From: JAFALK01 sp042701975
Lineage (GTDB): Bacteria > Pseudomonadota > Gammaproteobacteria > Burkholderiales > Burkholderiaceae_C
Direction of reading: 5' to 3'
Length of the DNA stretch: 64,000 nt
Assembly: GCA_042701975.1 (NCBI GenBank)
Contig: CP170561.1
Location: 1,860,001 to 1,924,000, forward strand
This document shows positions 1 through 8,547 of this stretch, piece by piece. A program made the translations under genes and the position numbers. The notes beneath the pieces were generated by a model. That model saw only the letters and a program-made list of their open reading frames with translations, searched no databases and was not told the DNA's origin. Positions within the stretch are counted from its first letter, which is position 1. Each line of letters opens with the position of its first letter.

Positions 1-1
1 T

Positions 2-2203
2 CGCTTCCGTGAATCGATCCCGCCCTCGATCACCGTCAACAAACTGATCGACCGCACGCAGACGATCCGCGCCTCGGTGCACGAGGTGGAGTTCACGCTG
101 ATCCTGTCCATCCTGCTCGTGGTGGCGGTGATCTTCGTCTTCCTGCGCGACGTGGCCGCCACACTGATTCCCAGCGTGACCGTGCCGCTGGCCCTGCTGG
201 GCACTGCGGCCATCATGTACGCGCTGGGCTACAGCCTGGACAATCTCTCGCTGATGGCGCTGACCATCGCGGTGGGCTTCGTCGTCGACGACGCCATCGT
301 GATGCTGGAGAACATCTACCGCCACATCGAGAACGGCATGGGCCGAATGGAGGCGGCGATCAAGGGCGCCGAAGAGATCGGCTTCACCATCGTGTCGATC
401 TCGGTCTCGCTGATCGCCGTGTTCATCCCAATTCTGCTGATGGGTGGCATCGTCGGCCGGCTGTTCCGCGAGTTTGCGGTGACGGTGACGGTGATGATCA
501 TCGTCAGCGTGATCGTCTCGCTGACGTTGACGCCCATGCTGTGCTCGCGCTTCCTGACCGACCAGCATCACGTCAAACACGGCAAGATGTACATGGCTTT
601 CGAGCGCGGCTTCGACCTGATGCTCTCGGGCTACCGCCGCGGCCTGCAGCTGGTGCTGCGCCATCCGCTCATCACGCTGATGAGCTTCCTGGCCACGGTG
701 GCGTTGTCTGTCGTGCTGTTCATCAGCATCCCGAAGGGCTTCTTCCCGCAGCAGGACACCGGCTTCATCGGAGGGCAGATCATCTCGGGCCAGGACACTT
801 CGTCCACCGCGATGTTTGAGCGCATGATCCACGTGGCGGAAATCGTGCGCCAGGATCCGGACGTGTCCGGCTTCGGTGTGGCGGTGGGCGGTGGCGGCTT
901 CAACCAGGGCAACCTCTTCATGGGCCTGCGCCCGAAGGACCAGGGCCGCGAGGCCACGGCGGACGAGATCATCGCTCGCCTGCGCCCCAAGCTGTCCAAG
1001 CTGCCGGGCGTGCAGGTCTTCCTGCAAGCCGGCCAGGACGTGAACGTGGGCGCCCGTCAGTCGCGCACCCAGTACCAGTTCACGCTGACCGACACCAATC
1101 TGGACGAGCTCAACGACTGGGCGCCGCGCGTTACCGAGCGGCTCTCGCACATCAAGGGCTTGACCGACGTTTCGAGTGACCAGCAGAACGCCGCGCCGAC
1201 CGCCAACATCACCATCGACCGCGAGCGCGCTGCCACCTACGGCATCACGCCGGCGGTGATCGATTCGACGATCTACAGCGCCATCGGCCAGCGCCAGGTC
1301 ACGCAGTTCTTCACGCAGCTCAACAGCTACAACGTGATCCTGGAAGTGACGCCGGAGCTGCAGCAGGACACGCGCCTGTTCGACAAGATCTACATCACCT
1401 CGCCGACCTCGGGCCAGCAGGTGCCGCTGTCCACCTTCGTGAAGGTGGATACGACGCGCACCGGCTATCTCTCGGTCAACCACCAGGGCCAGTTCCCGGC
1501 GGTGACGGTGAGCTTCAACCTCGACCTTGGCCATTCGCTGGGCGATGCGGTGAAGGACATCGAGGCGGCCATGCGCGAGATGAACGCCCCGGCCACGCTC
1601 TCTGGCAGCTTCCAGGGCACGGCCCAGGCCTTCGGCGATTCGCTGCGCACGCAGCCCTACCTGATCGCCGCTGCGCTGATCGCCGTGTACATCGTGCTGG
1701 GCCTGCTCTATGAGAGCTACATCCATCCGCTGACGATCCTCTCCACGCTGCCTTCGGCCGGCGTGGGCGCGCTGCTGATCCTGATGGCGGGCGGCTTCGA
1801 CCTCTCGGTGATCGCGCTGATCGGCATCGTGCTCCTGATCGGCATCGTCAAGAAGAACGGCATCATGATGGTGGACTTCGCGCTCGAGGCCGAGCGTGAG
1901 CGCGGGCTCGGCCCCAAGGAGGCGATCTACGAGGCCTGCCTGATGCGCTTTCGCCCCATCATGATGACGACGATGTGCGCGCTGCTCTCCGGCCTGCCGC
2001 TGATGATCGGCCACGGCGCCGGTTCCGAGCTGCGCCGTCCGCTGGGCTTTGCGATGGTGGGCGGCCTGATCCTGTCGCAGATGCTCACGCTGTTCACGAC
2101 GCCCGTCGTCTACCTCTACCTCGACCGCGCCCACCACTGGTACGTGAAGCGCAAGGAAGCACGCGTCGCGCGCAAGGCCGCGGGAAAGACTGAGGCCGCA
2201 TGA
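2..2203 (+). CDS. RND family efflux pump inner-membrane protein, 5'-truncated (MdtB/MdtC-like HAE1 type)
   Basis: This is the C-terminal 733 or so residues of a proton-driven RND exporter; the reading frame is open from base 2, so the N-terminus lies outside the window. Hydrophobic helices surround the motif GFVVDDAIVMLENI, which carries the paired Asp residues of TM4 used for proton relay. A large periplasmic porter/docking domain follows (around 720-1650), then a second helix block. Family knowledge places it in a tripartite pump with a membrane-fusion protein and an outer-membrane channel, presumably encoded upstream. Its TGA overlaps the ATG of the response-regulator gene (ATGA), so pump and two-component system are probably co-expressed. 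Substrate is not readable; similarity is closest to multidrug MdtBC-type rather than metal CzcA-type pumps. Confidence 0.93.
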   Translation, partial: RFRESIPPSITVNKLIDRTQTIRASVHEVEFTLILSILLVVAVIFVFLRDVAATLIPSVTVPLALLGTAAIMYALGYSLDNLSLMALTIAVGFVVDDAIVMLENIYRHIENGMGRMEAAIKGAEEIGFTIVSISVSLIAVFIPILLMGGIVGRLFREFAVTVTVMIIVSVIVSLTLTPMLCSRFLTDQHHVKHGKMYMAFERGFDLMLSGYRRGLQLVLRHPLITLMSFLATVALSVVLFISIPKGFFPQQDTGFIGGQIISGQDTSSTAMFERMIHVAEIVRQDPDVSGFGVAVGGGGFNQGNLFMGLRPKDQGREATADEIIARLRPKLSKLPGVQVFLQAGQDVNVGARQSRTQYQFTLTDTNLDELNDWAPRVTERLSHIKGLTDVSSDQQNAAPTANITIDRERAATYGITPAVIDSTIYSAIGQRQVTQFFTQLNSYNVILEVTPELQQDTRLFDKIYITSPTSGQQVPLSTFVKVDTTRTGYLSVNHQGQFPAVTVSFNLDLGHSLGDAVKDIEAAMREMNAPATLSGSFQGTAQAFGDSLRTQPYLIAAALIAVYIVLGLLYESYIHPLTILSTLPSAGVGALLILMAGGFDLSVIALIGIVLLIGIVKKNGIMMVDFALEAERERGLGPKEAIYEACLMRFRPIMMTTMCALLSGLPLMIGHGAGSELRRPLGFAMVGGLILSQMLTLFTTPVVYLYLDRAHHWYVKRKEARVARKAAGKTEAA

Positions 2204-2874
2204 AGGTGCTGATCGTCGAGGACGAGCGCAAGACCGCCGACTACCTCCGTCAGGGGCTGACGGAGCAAGGCTGCACGGTCGATCTCGCTTTCGACGGCAT
2301 CGACGGGCAGCACCTGGCCGTCCATCACGACTACGACGTGATCGTGCTCGACGGCATGCTGCCGGGCCTGGACGGCTTCGAGCTGCTGCGCTCGCTGCGC
2401 GCGGTGAAGAACACGCCGGTCATCATGCTGACTGCGCGGGACGGCGTGGAGGACCGCGTGCGCGGCTTGCGTGAAGGCGCGGACGACTACCTCGTCAAGC
2501 CGTTCTCTTTCGTCGAGCTCTATGCGCGGCTGCAGGCGCTGAACCGTCGCGGCCGTGCGCAGGAGGCCACGCTGCTGCGCGTCGGTGATTTGTCCATCGA
2601 CCTGATCGCCCGCCGCGCCACGCGCGACGGGCAGCGGCTCGACCTGACGGCCAAGGAATTCGCCCTCGTCGCCCTGCTGGCGCGCCGCCAGGGCGAGATC
2701 CTCTCCAAGACCACCATCGCCGAGCTGGTGTGGGACATGCACTTCGACAGCAACACCAACGTCGTCGAGGTCGCCATCAAGCGGCTGCGCGCCAAGATCG
2801 ATGCGCCGTTTGCCAAGCCGCTGCTGCACACGATCCGCGGCATGGGCTATGTGATGGAAGAACGTGAAGCCTGA
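2200..2874 (+). CDS. OmpR/PhoB-family response regulator (CusR/IrlR-like)
   Basis: A 224-residue DNA-binding response regulator. The receiver domain has the acidic pair Glu7-Asp8, the phospho-acceptor Asp51 (in VIVLDGMLPG), Thr78 and Lys100 (in YLVKPFSF). The C-terminal half is a winged-helix Trans_reg_C domain ending in HTIRGMGYVMEE. It starts inside the stop codon of the RND gene and overlaps the downstream kinase gene by 11 bases, so the three genes form one coupled unit. By family it would activate the adjacent pump operon when its kinase senses a metal or toxic compound; the signal itself is inference. Confidence 0.95.
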   Translation: MKVLIVEDERKTADYLRQGLTEQGCTVDLAFDGIDGQHLAVHHDYDVIVLDGMLPGLDGFELLRSLRAVKNTPVIMLTARDGVEDRVRGLREGADDYLVKPFSFVELYARLQALNRRGRAQEATLLRVGDLSIDLIARRATRDGQRLDLTAKEFALVALLARRQGEILSKTTIAELVWDMHFDSNTNVVEVAIKRLRAKIDAPFAKPLLHTIRGMGYVMEEREA

Positions 2875-4228
2875 GTCCATTTCGCTGCGCCTGGCGCTGA
2901 TGTTTGCGCTGGCCGCCCTGGTCGGTTTCCTCGGCATCGGACTGGCTTTGCGTGAGGTGCTGCATCGCGAGCTCACACGCCAGCAGCAGGATCAGGTACT
3001 GGCTCGCATGGTCGACATGCGCTATTTGCTCGAACGTGGTCGCGCGGACGATCTGGCCGAGCGCGCCAAGCTCAAGATCGAGACGCTGGCCAGCACCGGC
3101 CGTGTGCACTACTGGATGTGGAGCACGGACCCGAAATGGCGCCTGGGCGCCGAGGCCGAGGCACTGGCCAAGCAGGCCGATGGCCGCATCCGCCACATCG
3201 ACGTGGCCGGCGTGCCGATGGCGGTTTCCGCCGTGCAGCTCGAAGCCACGCCCGTGCGCGGGCCGATGGTGCTGATCGTCGGCGTGACCAGCGACCCCTT
3301 CGACCAGACGACGAGCCGCTTCGAACGCATGCTGCTGCCCATCGTGCTGGGCGGCGCGCTGGTGGTGGCAGCGCTCGGTTACTGGATCGCTCGCGTGGGC
3401 CTCAACCCGGTGCTGCGCTTGTCTTCCGAAGCGCGCCGCATCGGCCCCACGGCGCGCAAGCAGCGCCTCAGCCAGGCCGCATTGCCCGTGGAGCTGGCCC
3501 AGCTGGGCCAGAGCTTCAACGCCGCGCTGGACCGGCTGGAAGGCGCGTATGTTCAGCTGGAGAGCTTCAACGCCGACGTGGCCCATGAGCTGCGCACGCC
3601 GCTGGCCAACCTGATCGGCCAGACGCAGGTGGCGCTCTCTCGTGATCGCAGCGCGCCCGAGCTGCGCGAGCTGCTGCACACCAATCTCGAAGAGCTGGAA
3701 CGGCTGCGCGCCATCGTGGCGGACATGCTCTTCTTGGCTCGCGCTGAGCAGGGCGAGCGTGCGGCGCAAGCCGTACCGCGCTCGTTGTCTGCCGAGCTGA
3801 CGAAGACGGTGGAATTCTACGAAGTCCTGCTCGACGAAGCTGGGCTCTCGGTGCAGATCGAGGGCGATGCGCAGGCCGTGATCGAGCCCTCTCTGATCCA
3901 CCGTGCGATGAGCAATCTGCTGCAGAACGCGATCCAGCACGCGCCCTCCGGCAGCACGCTGATTGCTCGCGTGGCGCCGGGCGATGGACACATGGCCGAG
4001 GTCAGTGTGAGCAACGCGTTAGCACAGCCGATTCCTGCCGATCAACTGACGCGGCTGTTTGATCGCTTCTACCGTGGCGATGCATCGCGTGCGAACAGCG
4101 AAAACAACCACGGCCTCGGCCTGGCCATCGTGAAAGCCGTGGCGCTGATGCACGGTGGCAGTGTCCTTGCACGTTGCGAGCAAGGGCAAATCACGGTCGG
4201 ACTCTCGATCCCTACAATCGACGCATGA
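2864..4228 (+). CDS. Heavy-metal-type sensor histidine kinase (CusS/IrlS-like)
   Basis: A 454-residue membrane kinase starting at a GTG codon that overlaps the regulator gene. There is an N-terminal membrane helix (residues 8-30), a periplasmic sensor region, a second helix near 157-177, a HAMP region, the HisKA box NADVAHELRTPLANL with phospho-acceptor His241, and a C-terminal HATPase domain with an N box near NLLQNAIQHA and the G box NNHGLGLAIVKAV. It is the cognate kinase of the preceding regulator. Its TGA overlaps the ATG of tldD (ATGA), so tldD is likely read through from this operon. Confidence 0.94.
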   Translation: MKPESISLRLALMFALAALVGFLGIGLALREVLHRELTRQQQDQVLARMVDMRYLLERGRADDLAERAKLKIETLASTGRVHYWMWSTDPKWRLGAEAEALAKQADGRIRHIDVAGVPMAVSAVQLEATPVRGPMVLIVGVTSDPFDQTTSRFERMLLPIVLGGALVVAALGYWIARVGLNPVLRLSSEARRIGPTARKQRLSQAALPVELAQLGQSFNAALDRLEGAYVQLESFNADVAHELRTPLANLIGQTQVALSRDRSAPELRELLHTNLEELERLRAIVADMLFLARAEQGERAAQAVPRSLSAELTKTVEFYEVLLDEAGLSVQIEGDAQAVIEPSLIHRAMSNLLQNAIQHAPSGSTLIARVAPGDGHMAEVSVSNALAQPIPADQLTRLFDRFYRGDASRANSENNHGLGLAIVKAVALMHGGSVLARCEQGQITVGLSIPTIDA

Positions 4229-5688
4229 TTGCCCGCGAACCCACCATCGCCCGTCTCGCCACCGCCCGCGCCCAGCTGCTCGAGCCCTATGGCCTGACGG
4301 AGGCCACGCTGTCCAAGGCCTTGCGCCTGATCACCGAGCATCGCGTGGACGATGCCGATCTCTACTTCCAGCACACGCGTGCCGAGGGCTGGAGCCTGGA
4401 GGAGGGCATCGTCAAGAGCGGCAGCTTCTCCATTGACCAGGGCGTGGGCGTGCGTGCCGTGGCTGGCGAGAAGACGGCGTTTGCCTATTCCGACGACCTG
4501 TCCGAGGCCGCGCTGCTCGATGCGGCCCGCACCGTGCGCACCATTGCCGCCGCCGGCCAGAGCCGTCGCGTGCGAGTGCCCTCCCAATCAAACATCGCGC
4601 CGAGCCGGGTGCTCTACGGCGAGACCGACCCCATCGCCAGCCTGGACAGCACGGCCAAGGTTGCGCTGCTGGAGCGCGCAGAGAAGATGGCCCGTGCCAA
4701 GGACCCGCGCGTGGCGCAGGTCATGGCCGGCTTGGCAGCTGAGCACGAGGTGGTGCTGATCGCCCGCGCCGATGGCACGCTGGCCGCCGATGTGCGCCCG
4801 CTGGTGCGCATGTCCATCACCGTGATTGCCGAATCCAACGGTCGGCGTGAAGTGGGCAGCGGCGGCGGCGGTGGTCGCTTCGGCCTTGCGTACTTCACTG
4901 ACGAGATGATCGCAAGCTACGTCGATCAGGCCGTCAACGCGGCGCTGACCAACCTCGAATCGCGCCCGGTCCCGGCCGGCGAGATGACCGTGGTGCTTGG
5001 CTCCGGCTGGCCTGGCGTGCTGCTGCACGAAGCTGTGGGTCACGGCCTGGAAGGTGACTTCAACCGCAAGGGCTCGAGCGCCTTCTCCGGCCGCATTGGC
5101 CAGCGGGTGGCGGCCAAGGGCGTGACGGTGCTGGACGACGGCACCATCCCTGATCGCCGCGGCTCGCTCAACATCGACGACGAAGGCTGTGCCTCGCAGC
5201 GCAACGTGCTGATCGAGGACGGCATCCTCAGGGGCTACATCCAGGATGCGATGAACGCGCGCCTGATGAAGGTGGCGCCCACCGGCAACGGCCGCCGCGA
5301 AAGCTACGCCCACGTGCCGATGCCGCGCATGACCAACACCTACATGCTCGGCGGCAAGGACGATCCCAAGGAGATCATCGCCAGCATCGAGCGCGGTCTC
5401 TACGCCACCAACTTCGGCGGCGGCCAGGTCGACATCACGAGCGGCAAGTTCGTGTTCTCGGCCAGCGAGGCCTTCTGGGTGGAGAAGGGCAAGATCCTGT
5501 ATCCGGTCAAGGGCGCCACCATCATCGGCAACGGGCCGGATGCGCTGACCCGTGTGAGCATGATCGGCAACGACATGCAGCTCGACACCGGCGTGGGCGT
5601 CTGCGGCAAGGAAGGCCAGAGCGTGCCGGTCGGCGTCGGCCAGCCGACGCTGCGCATCGACGGCCTGACGGTCGGCGGTACGGCTTAA
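4225..5688 (+). CDS. tldD: Metalloprotease TldD
   Basis: A 487-residue protein of the usual TldD length (about 480). TldD pairs with TldE/PmbA to form a zinc protease that degrades unfolded peptides and processes some RiPP or gyrase-poison peptides. The metal motif HEAVGH (residues 268-273) lies in a glycine-rich context typical of the family. I place the start at the ATG at 4225, which overlaps the kinase stop as ATGA and gives the normal N-terminus; an upstream in-frame GTG at 4174 would add 17 unsupported residues. No tldE/pmbA is present in the window. The 3' end overlaps the convergent FAH-family gene by 4 bases. Confidence 0.95.
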   Translation: MIAREPTIARLATARAQLLEPYGLTEATLSKALRLITEHRVDDADLYFQHTRAEGWSLEEGIVKSGSFSIDQGVGVRAVAGEKTAFAYSDDLSEAALLDAARTVRTIAAAGQSRRVRVPSQSNIAPSRVLYGETDPIASLDSTAKVALLERAEKMARAKDPRVAQVMAGLAAEHEVVLIARADGTLAADVRPLVRMSITVIAESNGRREVGSGGGGGRFGLAYFTDEMIASYVDQAVNAALTNLESRPVPAGEMTVVLGSGWPGVLLHEAVGHGLEGDFNRKGSSAFSGRIGQRVAAKGVTVLDDGTIPDRRGSLNIDDEGCASQRNVLIEDGILRGYIQDAMNARLMKVAPTGNGRRESYAHVPMPRMTNTYMLGGKDDPKEIIASIERGLYATNFGGGQVDITSGKFVFSASEAFWVEKGKILYPVKGATIIGNGPDALTRVSMIGNDMQLDTGVGVCGKEGQSVPVGVGQPTLRIDGLTVGGTA

Positions 5689-6461
5689 ACCACCTTCACA
5701 TTCAACGTCGGCAGGCCGACGATTGAGCCTTCCATGATGTCGCCCGGCACGACCGGGCCGACGTTCTCCGGCGTGCCGCTGTAGATGATGTCGCCGGGCA
5801 TCAGCTCAAAGGCCTGCGAGAGCTGGGCGATCTGCTCGGCCACGTTCCAGATCATTTGGCTCAGGTCGGCCTCCTGCTTCACCGCGCCGTTGACCTTCAA
5901 CTGAATCGCGCCGGCCTTGATGTGGCCGACCTGCGCCACCTTGTGGATCGGGCCGACGGGCGCGGAGTGGTCAAAACTCTTGCCGATCTCCCAAGGCTTC
6001 TTCTGGTCGCCCATGCCGCGTTGCAGGTCGCGCCGCGTCATGTCCAGGCCGACTGCGTAGCCGTAGACCAGGTCCAGCGCCTTCTCGACCGGCACGTTGC
6101 GCCCGCCCTTGTGCAGCGCGGCCACCAGCTCCAGCTCGTAGTGGTAGTTCTTGGTGAGCGTGGGGTAGGGGTGCTCGGTCATGTGGCCCGGCGCCACGAA
6201 CTGAACGGCGTCGCTGGGCTTTTGGAAGAAGAAGGGGGGCTCACGGCTGGGGTCTGACCCCATCTCCTTGGCATGGGCGGCGTAGTTGCGGCCGATGCAG
6301 TAGATGCGGCGAACGGGGAAGAGTTCTTCGCTGCCGGCCACGGGGATCGTCGGCTGGGCCACGGCGAACAGCGCCTTGTTCGCTGTTGTGGGTGCAGCGC
6401 CGGCGGCGGAAACGGTCAGCCCGCCGATGGCGGCGCCGACCAGGGCTTTTCTTCTGTCCAT
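5685..6461 (-). CDS. Fumarylacetoacetate hydrolase-family protein with Tat-like signal
   Basis: A 258-residue FAH-fold protein. The catalytic core begins near FPVRRIYCIGRNYAAHAKEM, and the Glu-x-Glu (YELEL) and Asp (GLDMTRRD) metal ligands are present, so hydrolase or isomerase/decarboxylase activity on a diketo acid is plausible. The start at 6461 has a good ribosome-binding site (AGGAGA a few bases upstream); a longer frame to 6521 lacks one. From this start the protein begins MDRRKALVGAAIGGL, a twin-arginine plus hydrophobic segment ending in small residues, which suggests export or is at least unusual for this mostly cytoplasmic family. The stop overlaps tldD by 4 bases, convergently. Confidence 0.85.
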   Translation of the reverse strand: MDRRKALVGAAIGGLTVSAAGAAPTTANKALFAVAQPTIPVAGSEELFPVRRIYCIGRNYAAHAKEMGSDPSREPPFFFQKPSDAVQFVAPGHMTEHPYPTLTKNYHYELELVAALHKGGRNVPVEKALDLVYGYAVGLDMTRRDLQRGMGDQKKPWEIGKSFDHSAPVGPIHKVAQVGHIKAGAIQLKVNGAVKQEADLSQMIWNVAEQIAQLSQAFELMPGDIIYSGTPENVGPVVPGDIMEGSIVGLPTLNVKVV

Positions 6462-6611
6462 CTGTCTTGTCTCCTGAATTTGGACGTTAGGGAGTGAAAC
6501 GCCGTGGGCGAGTATGGTCAAGCCGGGATGGCCCTGCTGGCATCGCGGCCCGCGAGGCTCGCTTCACCGAGCGCGAAAGCTGGATCGGGCATCCGTGCTA
6601 GATTTCGGCCC

Positions 6612-6677
6612 ATGTCTTCGCAAGCCGTGTTTTTTAGCTTTTGGTTTTATCCCTGCCCCGGCGGTGGAGAGATCTGA
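6612..6677 (+). CDS. Aromatic-amino-acid leader peptide of the DAHP synthase attenuator
   Basis: A 21-codon reading frame, too short for usual gene finders, encoding MSSQAVFFSFWFYPCPGGGEI. Six of the seven codons at positions 7-13 specify Phe (four), Trp or Tyr, the end products controlling DAHP synthase. It ends in TGA at 6675, 35 bases before a strong terminator hairpin. There is no clear Shine-Dalgarno sequence; a TAGATT hexamer at 6599-6604 would place a transcript start at about the ATG, so a leaderless mRNA is possible. The function is inferred from composition and position, but the combination is hard to explain by chance. Confidence 0.8.
   Translation: MSSQAVFFSFWFYPCPGGGEI
6657..6665 (+). 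promoter_or_regulatory. Antiterminator strand of the DAHP synthase attenuator
   Basis: The nine bases CCCGGCGGT are an exact copy of the 3' terminator arm at 6733-6741 and can pair with ACCGCCGGG at 6715-6723, which is the 5' arm of the terminator. A ribosome stalled at the Phe/Trp/Tyr codons (6630-6650) would leave this strand free to form the antiterminator, whereas a ribosome reaching the stop at 6675 would cover it. This is the expected geometry of translation-coupled attenuation. Confidence 0.7.
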
Positions 6678-6712
6678 GCGCGCGCTGTAGACAGACGCAA
6701 CAAGATTCCCCC

Positions 6713-6747
6713 AAACCGCCGGGCCCGAAAAGCCCGGCGGTTTTTTT
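6713..6747 (+). terminator. Attenuator terminator upstream of DAHP synthase
   Basis: A perfect 12-bp stem (AAACCGCCGGGC with GCCCGGCGGTTT), loop CCGAAAA, ends in a run of seven T (6741-6747). It lies 38 bases before the aroG-type start codon and downstream of the leader peptide, so it must act on transcripts entering the DAHP synthase gene. No other plus-strand gene lies upstream for it to terminate. Confidence 0.88.
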
Positions 6748-6785
6748 ATGCCCAGTTTTTTCAGTTGCCCCCGAGGAGACGAGAG

Positions 6786-7916
6786 ATGAACGCCAAGACC
6801 GCCAAGCCAGAAATCCAGGCCGAGCGCTGGTACTCGCACGAGGACAAGACCAGCGAGACCGACGACCAGCGCATCCGCGACGTCACGCCGCTGCCGCCGC
6901 CCGAGCACCTGATCCGCTTCTTCCCGATCTCGGGCACGCCGATGGAGCGCCTCATCACCGGCACGCGCCAGACCATCCGCGACATCATGCAGGACAAGGA
7001 CGACCGCCTGCTGCTGATCATCGGCCCGTGTTCCATCCACGATCCGGCCGCCGCGCTCGAATACGCGCGCAGCCTGAAGGAGATGCGCAAGAAGTACAAG
7101 GACACGCTGGAGATCGTGATGCGCGTCTACTTCGAGAAGCCGCGCACGACGGTCGGCTGGAAGGGACTGATCAACGACCCGTACCTGGACGAGAGCTACC
7201 GCATCGATGAAGGCTTGCGCATCGCGCGCCAGTTGCTGCTGGAGATCAACCGCCTGGGCCTGCCGGCGGGCAGCGAATTCCTCGACGTGATCAGCCCGCA
7301 GTACATCGGCGACCTGATCTCCTGGGGCGCCATCGGCGCGCGCACGACAGAGAGCCAGGTCCACCGCGAGCTGGCCTCCGGCATCAGCGCGCCGATCGGC
7401 TTCAAGAACGGAACGGACGGCAACATCAAGATCGCCACCGACGCCATCCAGGCTGCCGCTCGGCCGCATCACTTCCTGTCGGTGCACAAGAACGGCCAGG
7501 TCGCCATCGTCGAGACGCGCGGCAATCCGGATTGCCACGTGATCCTGCGCGGCGGCAAGGCGCCGAACTATGACGCCGAGAGCGTGGCCGTGGCCTGCGC
7601 CGATCTGGCCGCGGCCAAGCTGGACACGCGCCTGATGGTGGACTGCTCGCACGCCAACAGCTCTAAGCGCCACGAACGCCAGCTCGACGTCGCCAAGGAC
7701 ATTGCGGCGCAGATGAAGGCCGGCAGCCGCTCGATCTTCGGCGTGATGGTGGAAAGCCATCTGCACGACGGAGCGCAGAAATTCACGCCGGGCAAGGACG
7801 ATCCATCCAAGCTGGAGTACGGCAAGAGCATCACCGATGCCTGCCTGGGCTGGGACGATTCGATCGAGGTGCTGGAGGTGCTGAGCGAGGCGGTGAAGGC
7901 GCGTCGCCAGCGCTGA
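6786..7916 (+). CDS. aroG: 3-deoxy-7-phosphoheptulonate (DAHP) synthase, class I AroG type
   Basis: A 376-residue class I (AroFGH-type) DAHP synthase, the first step of the shikimate pathway: phosphoenolpyruvate plus erythrose-4-phosphate to DAHP in the cytoplasm. Recognisable family segments include LLLIIGPCSIHDP, MRVYFEKPRTTVGWKG, SEFLDVISPQYIGDLISWGAIGARTTESQ (in part), and the metal-binding His and Asp regions near DCSHANS and near the C-terminus. The ATG at 6786 follows GAGGAGAC. The gene sits behind an aromatic leader peptide and attenuator. Which amino acid inhibits the enzyme cannot be read from sequence, though the leader is Phe-rich; the symbol aroG is by similarity. Confidence 0.94.
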   Translation: MNAKTAKPEIQAERWYSHEDKTSETDDQRIRDVTPLPPPEHLIRFFPISGTPMERLITGTRQTIRDIMQDKDDRLLLIIGPCSIHDPAAALEYARSLKEMRKKYKDTLEIVMRVYFEKPRTTVGWKGLINDPYLDESYRIDEGLRIARQLLLEINRLGLPAGSEFLDVISPQYIGDLISWGAIGARTTESQVHRELASGISAPIGFKNGTDGNIKIATDAIQAAARPHHFLSVHKNGQVAIVETRGNPDCHVILRGGKAPNYDAESVAVACADLAAAKLDTRLMVDCSHANSSKRHERQLDVAKDIAAQMKAGSRSIFGVMVESHLHDGAQKFTPGKDDPSKLEYGKSITDACLGWDDSIEVLEVLSEAVKARRQR

Positions 7917-7919
7917 GCT

Positions 7920-8525
7920 TCAGCGGTAGAGCTCCGGGCTTGGCAACTGCCAGTCGTAGCGGATGGCGGCCAGGCGCAGGCCGGCCACGCAGACGATGCC
8001 GATCAGGAAGGCGTGATCGCGCTTGAGGCCCGCTGCACGCAAGCCCTGGTAGAGCGCGATGCCCACGATGGCCGCCGTGGCGTAGATGTCCTTGCGCAGC
8101 AGCAGCGGCACCTGGCCCGAGAGCAGATCGCGCACCACGCCGCCGCCCACGGCGGTCAGCGTGCCCATCAGCAGCGCCGGCACGCGCTTGATGCCGCAGT
8201 CTTCTGCCAGCTCCGTGCCGGTCAGGGCGAAGAGCGCCAGGCCCAATGCGTCGGCCACACGCAGCCCCTTCATAGCCCCGGGGGAGAGCTGGCCGTAGGC
8301 AGCCGTCAGCAGCGCTGCAACGCAGATGACGACCAGGTAGCGGCCGTCGCGCATCCAGCCGATCGGGTGGCGATTGAGCAGCACGTCGCGCAGCGTGCCG
8401 CCACCGATGGCCGTCACGGCCGCCAGCACCAGCAGGCCGAAGAGATCGAGCCCGGCCTGCATGGCCGCCAGCGCGCCGGAGACGGCGAAGACGGCCACGC
8501 CCATGAGATCGAACCAGTAGAGCAT
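7920..8525 (-). CDS. Trimeric intracellular cation channel (TRIC/UPF0126) family membrane protein
   Basis: A 201-residue inner-membrane protein with about seven hydrophobic helices and two glycine-rich repeats (AVTAIGGGTLRDVL and TLTAVGGGVVRDLL), the hallmark of the duplicated UPF0126/TRIC fold. The start at 8525 (MLYWFDLMG) gives the standard family N-terminus; the upstream extension to 8615 reads into the htpG promoter region. Prokaryotic TRIC homologues conduct K+ or other cations, and some members have been linked to glycine uptake, so the physiological substrate here is open. It is convergent with aroG (3-base gap) and divergent from htpG. Confidence 0.9.
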   Translation of the reverse strand: MLYWFDLMGVAVFAVSGALAAMQAGLDLFGLLVLAAVTAIGGGTLRDVLLNRHPIGWMRDGRYLVVICVAALLTAAYGQLSPGAMKGLRVADALGLALFALTGTELAEDCGIKRVPALLMGTLTAVGGGVVRDLLSGQVPLLLRKDIYATAAIVGIALYQGLRAAGLKRDHAFLIGIVCVAGLRLAAIRYDWQLPSPELYR

Positions 8526-8547
8526 GGGCGGCAGTTTATGGGTCGCG

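Noticed and set aside
6249..6263. A third copy of GGGGTCTGACCCCAT, within the FAH-family gene, as a possible REP insertion
   Set aside because: On the coding strand it reads Met-Gly-Ser-Asp-Pro in a conserved FAH motif (KEMGSDPSREPP), so the match is explained by protein coding rather than by transposition.
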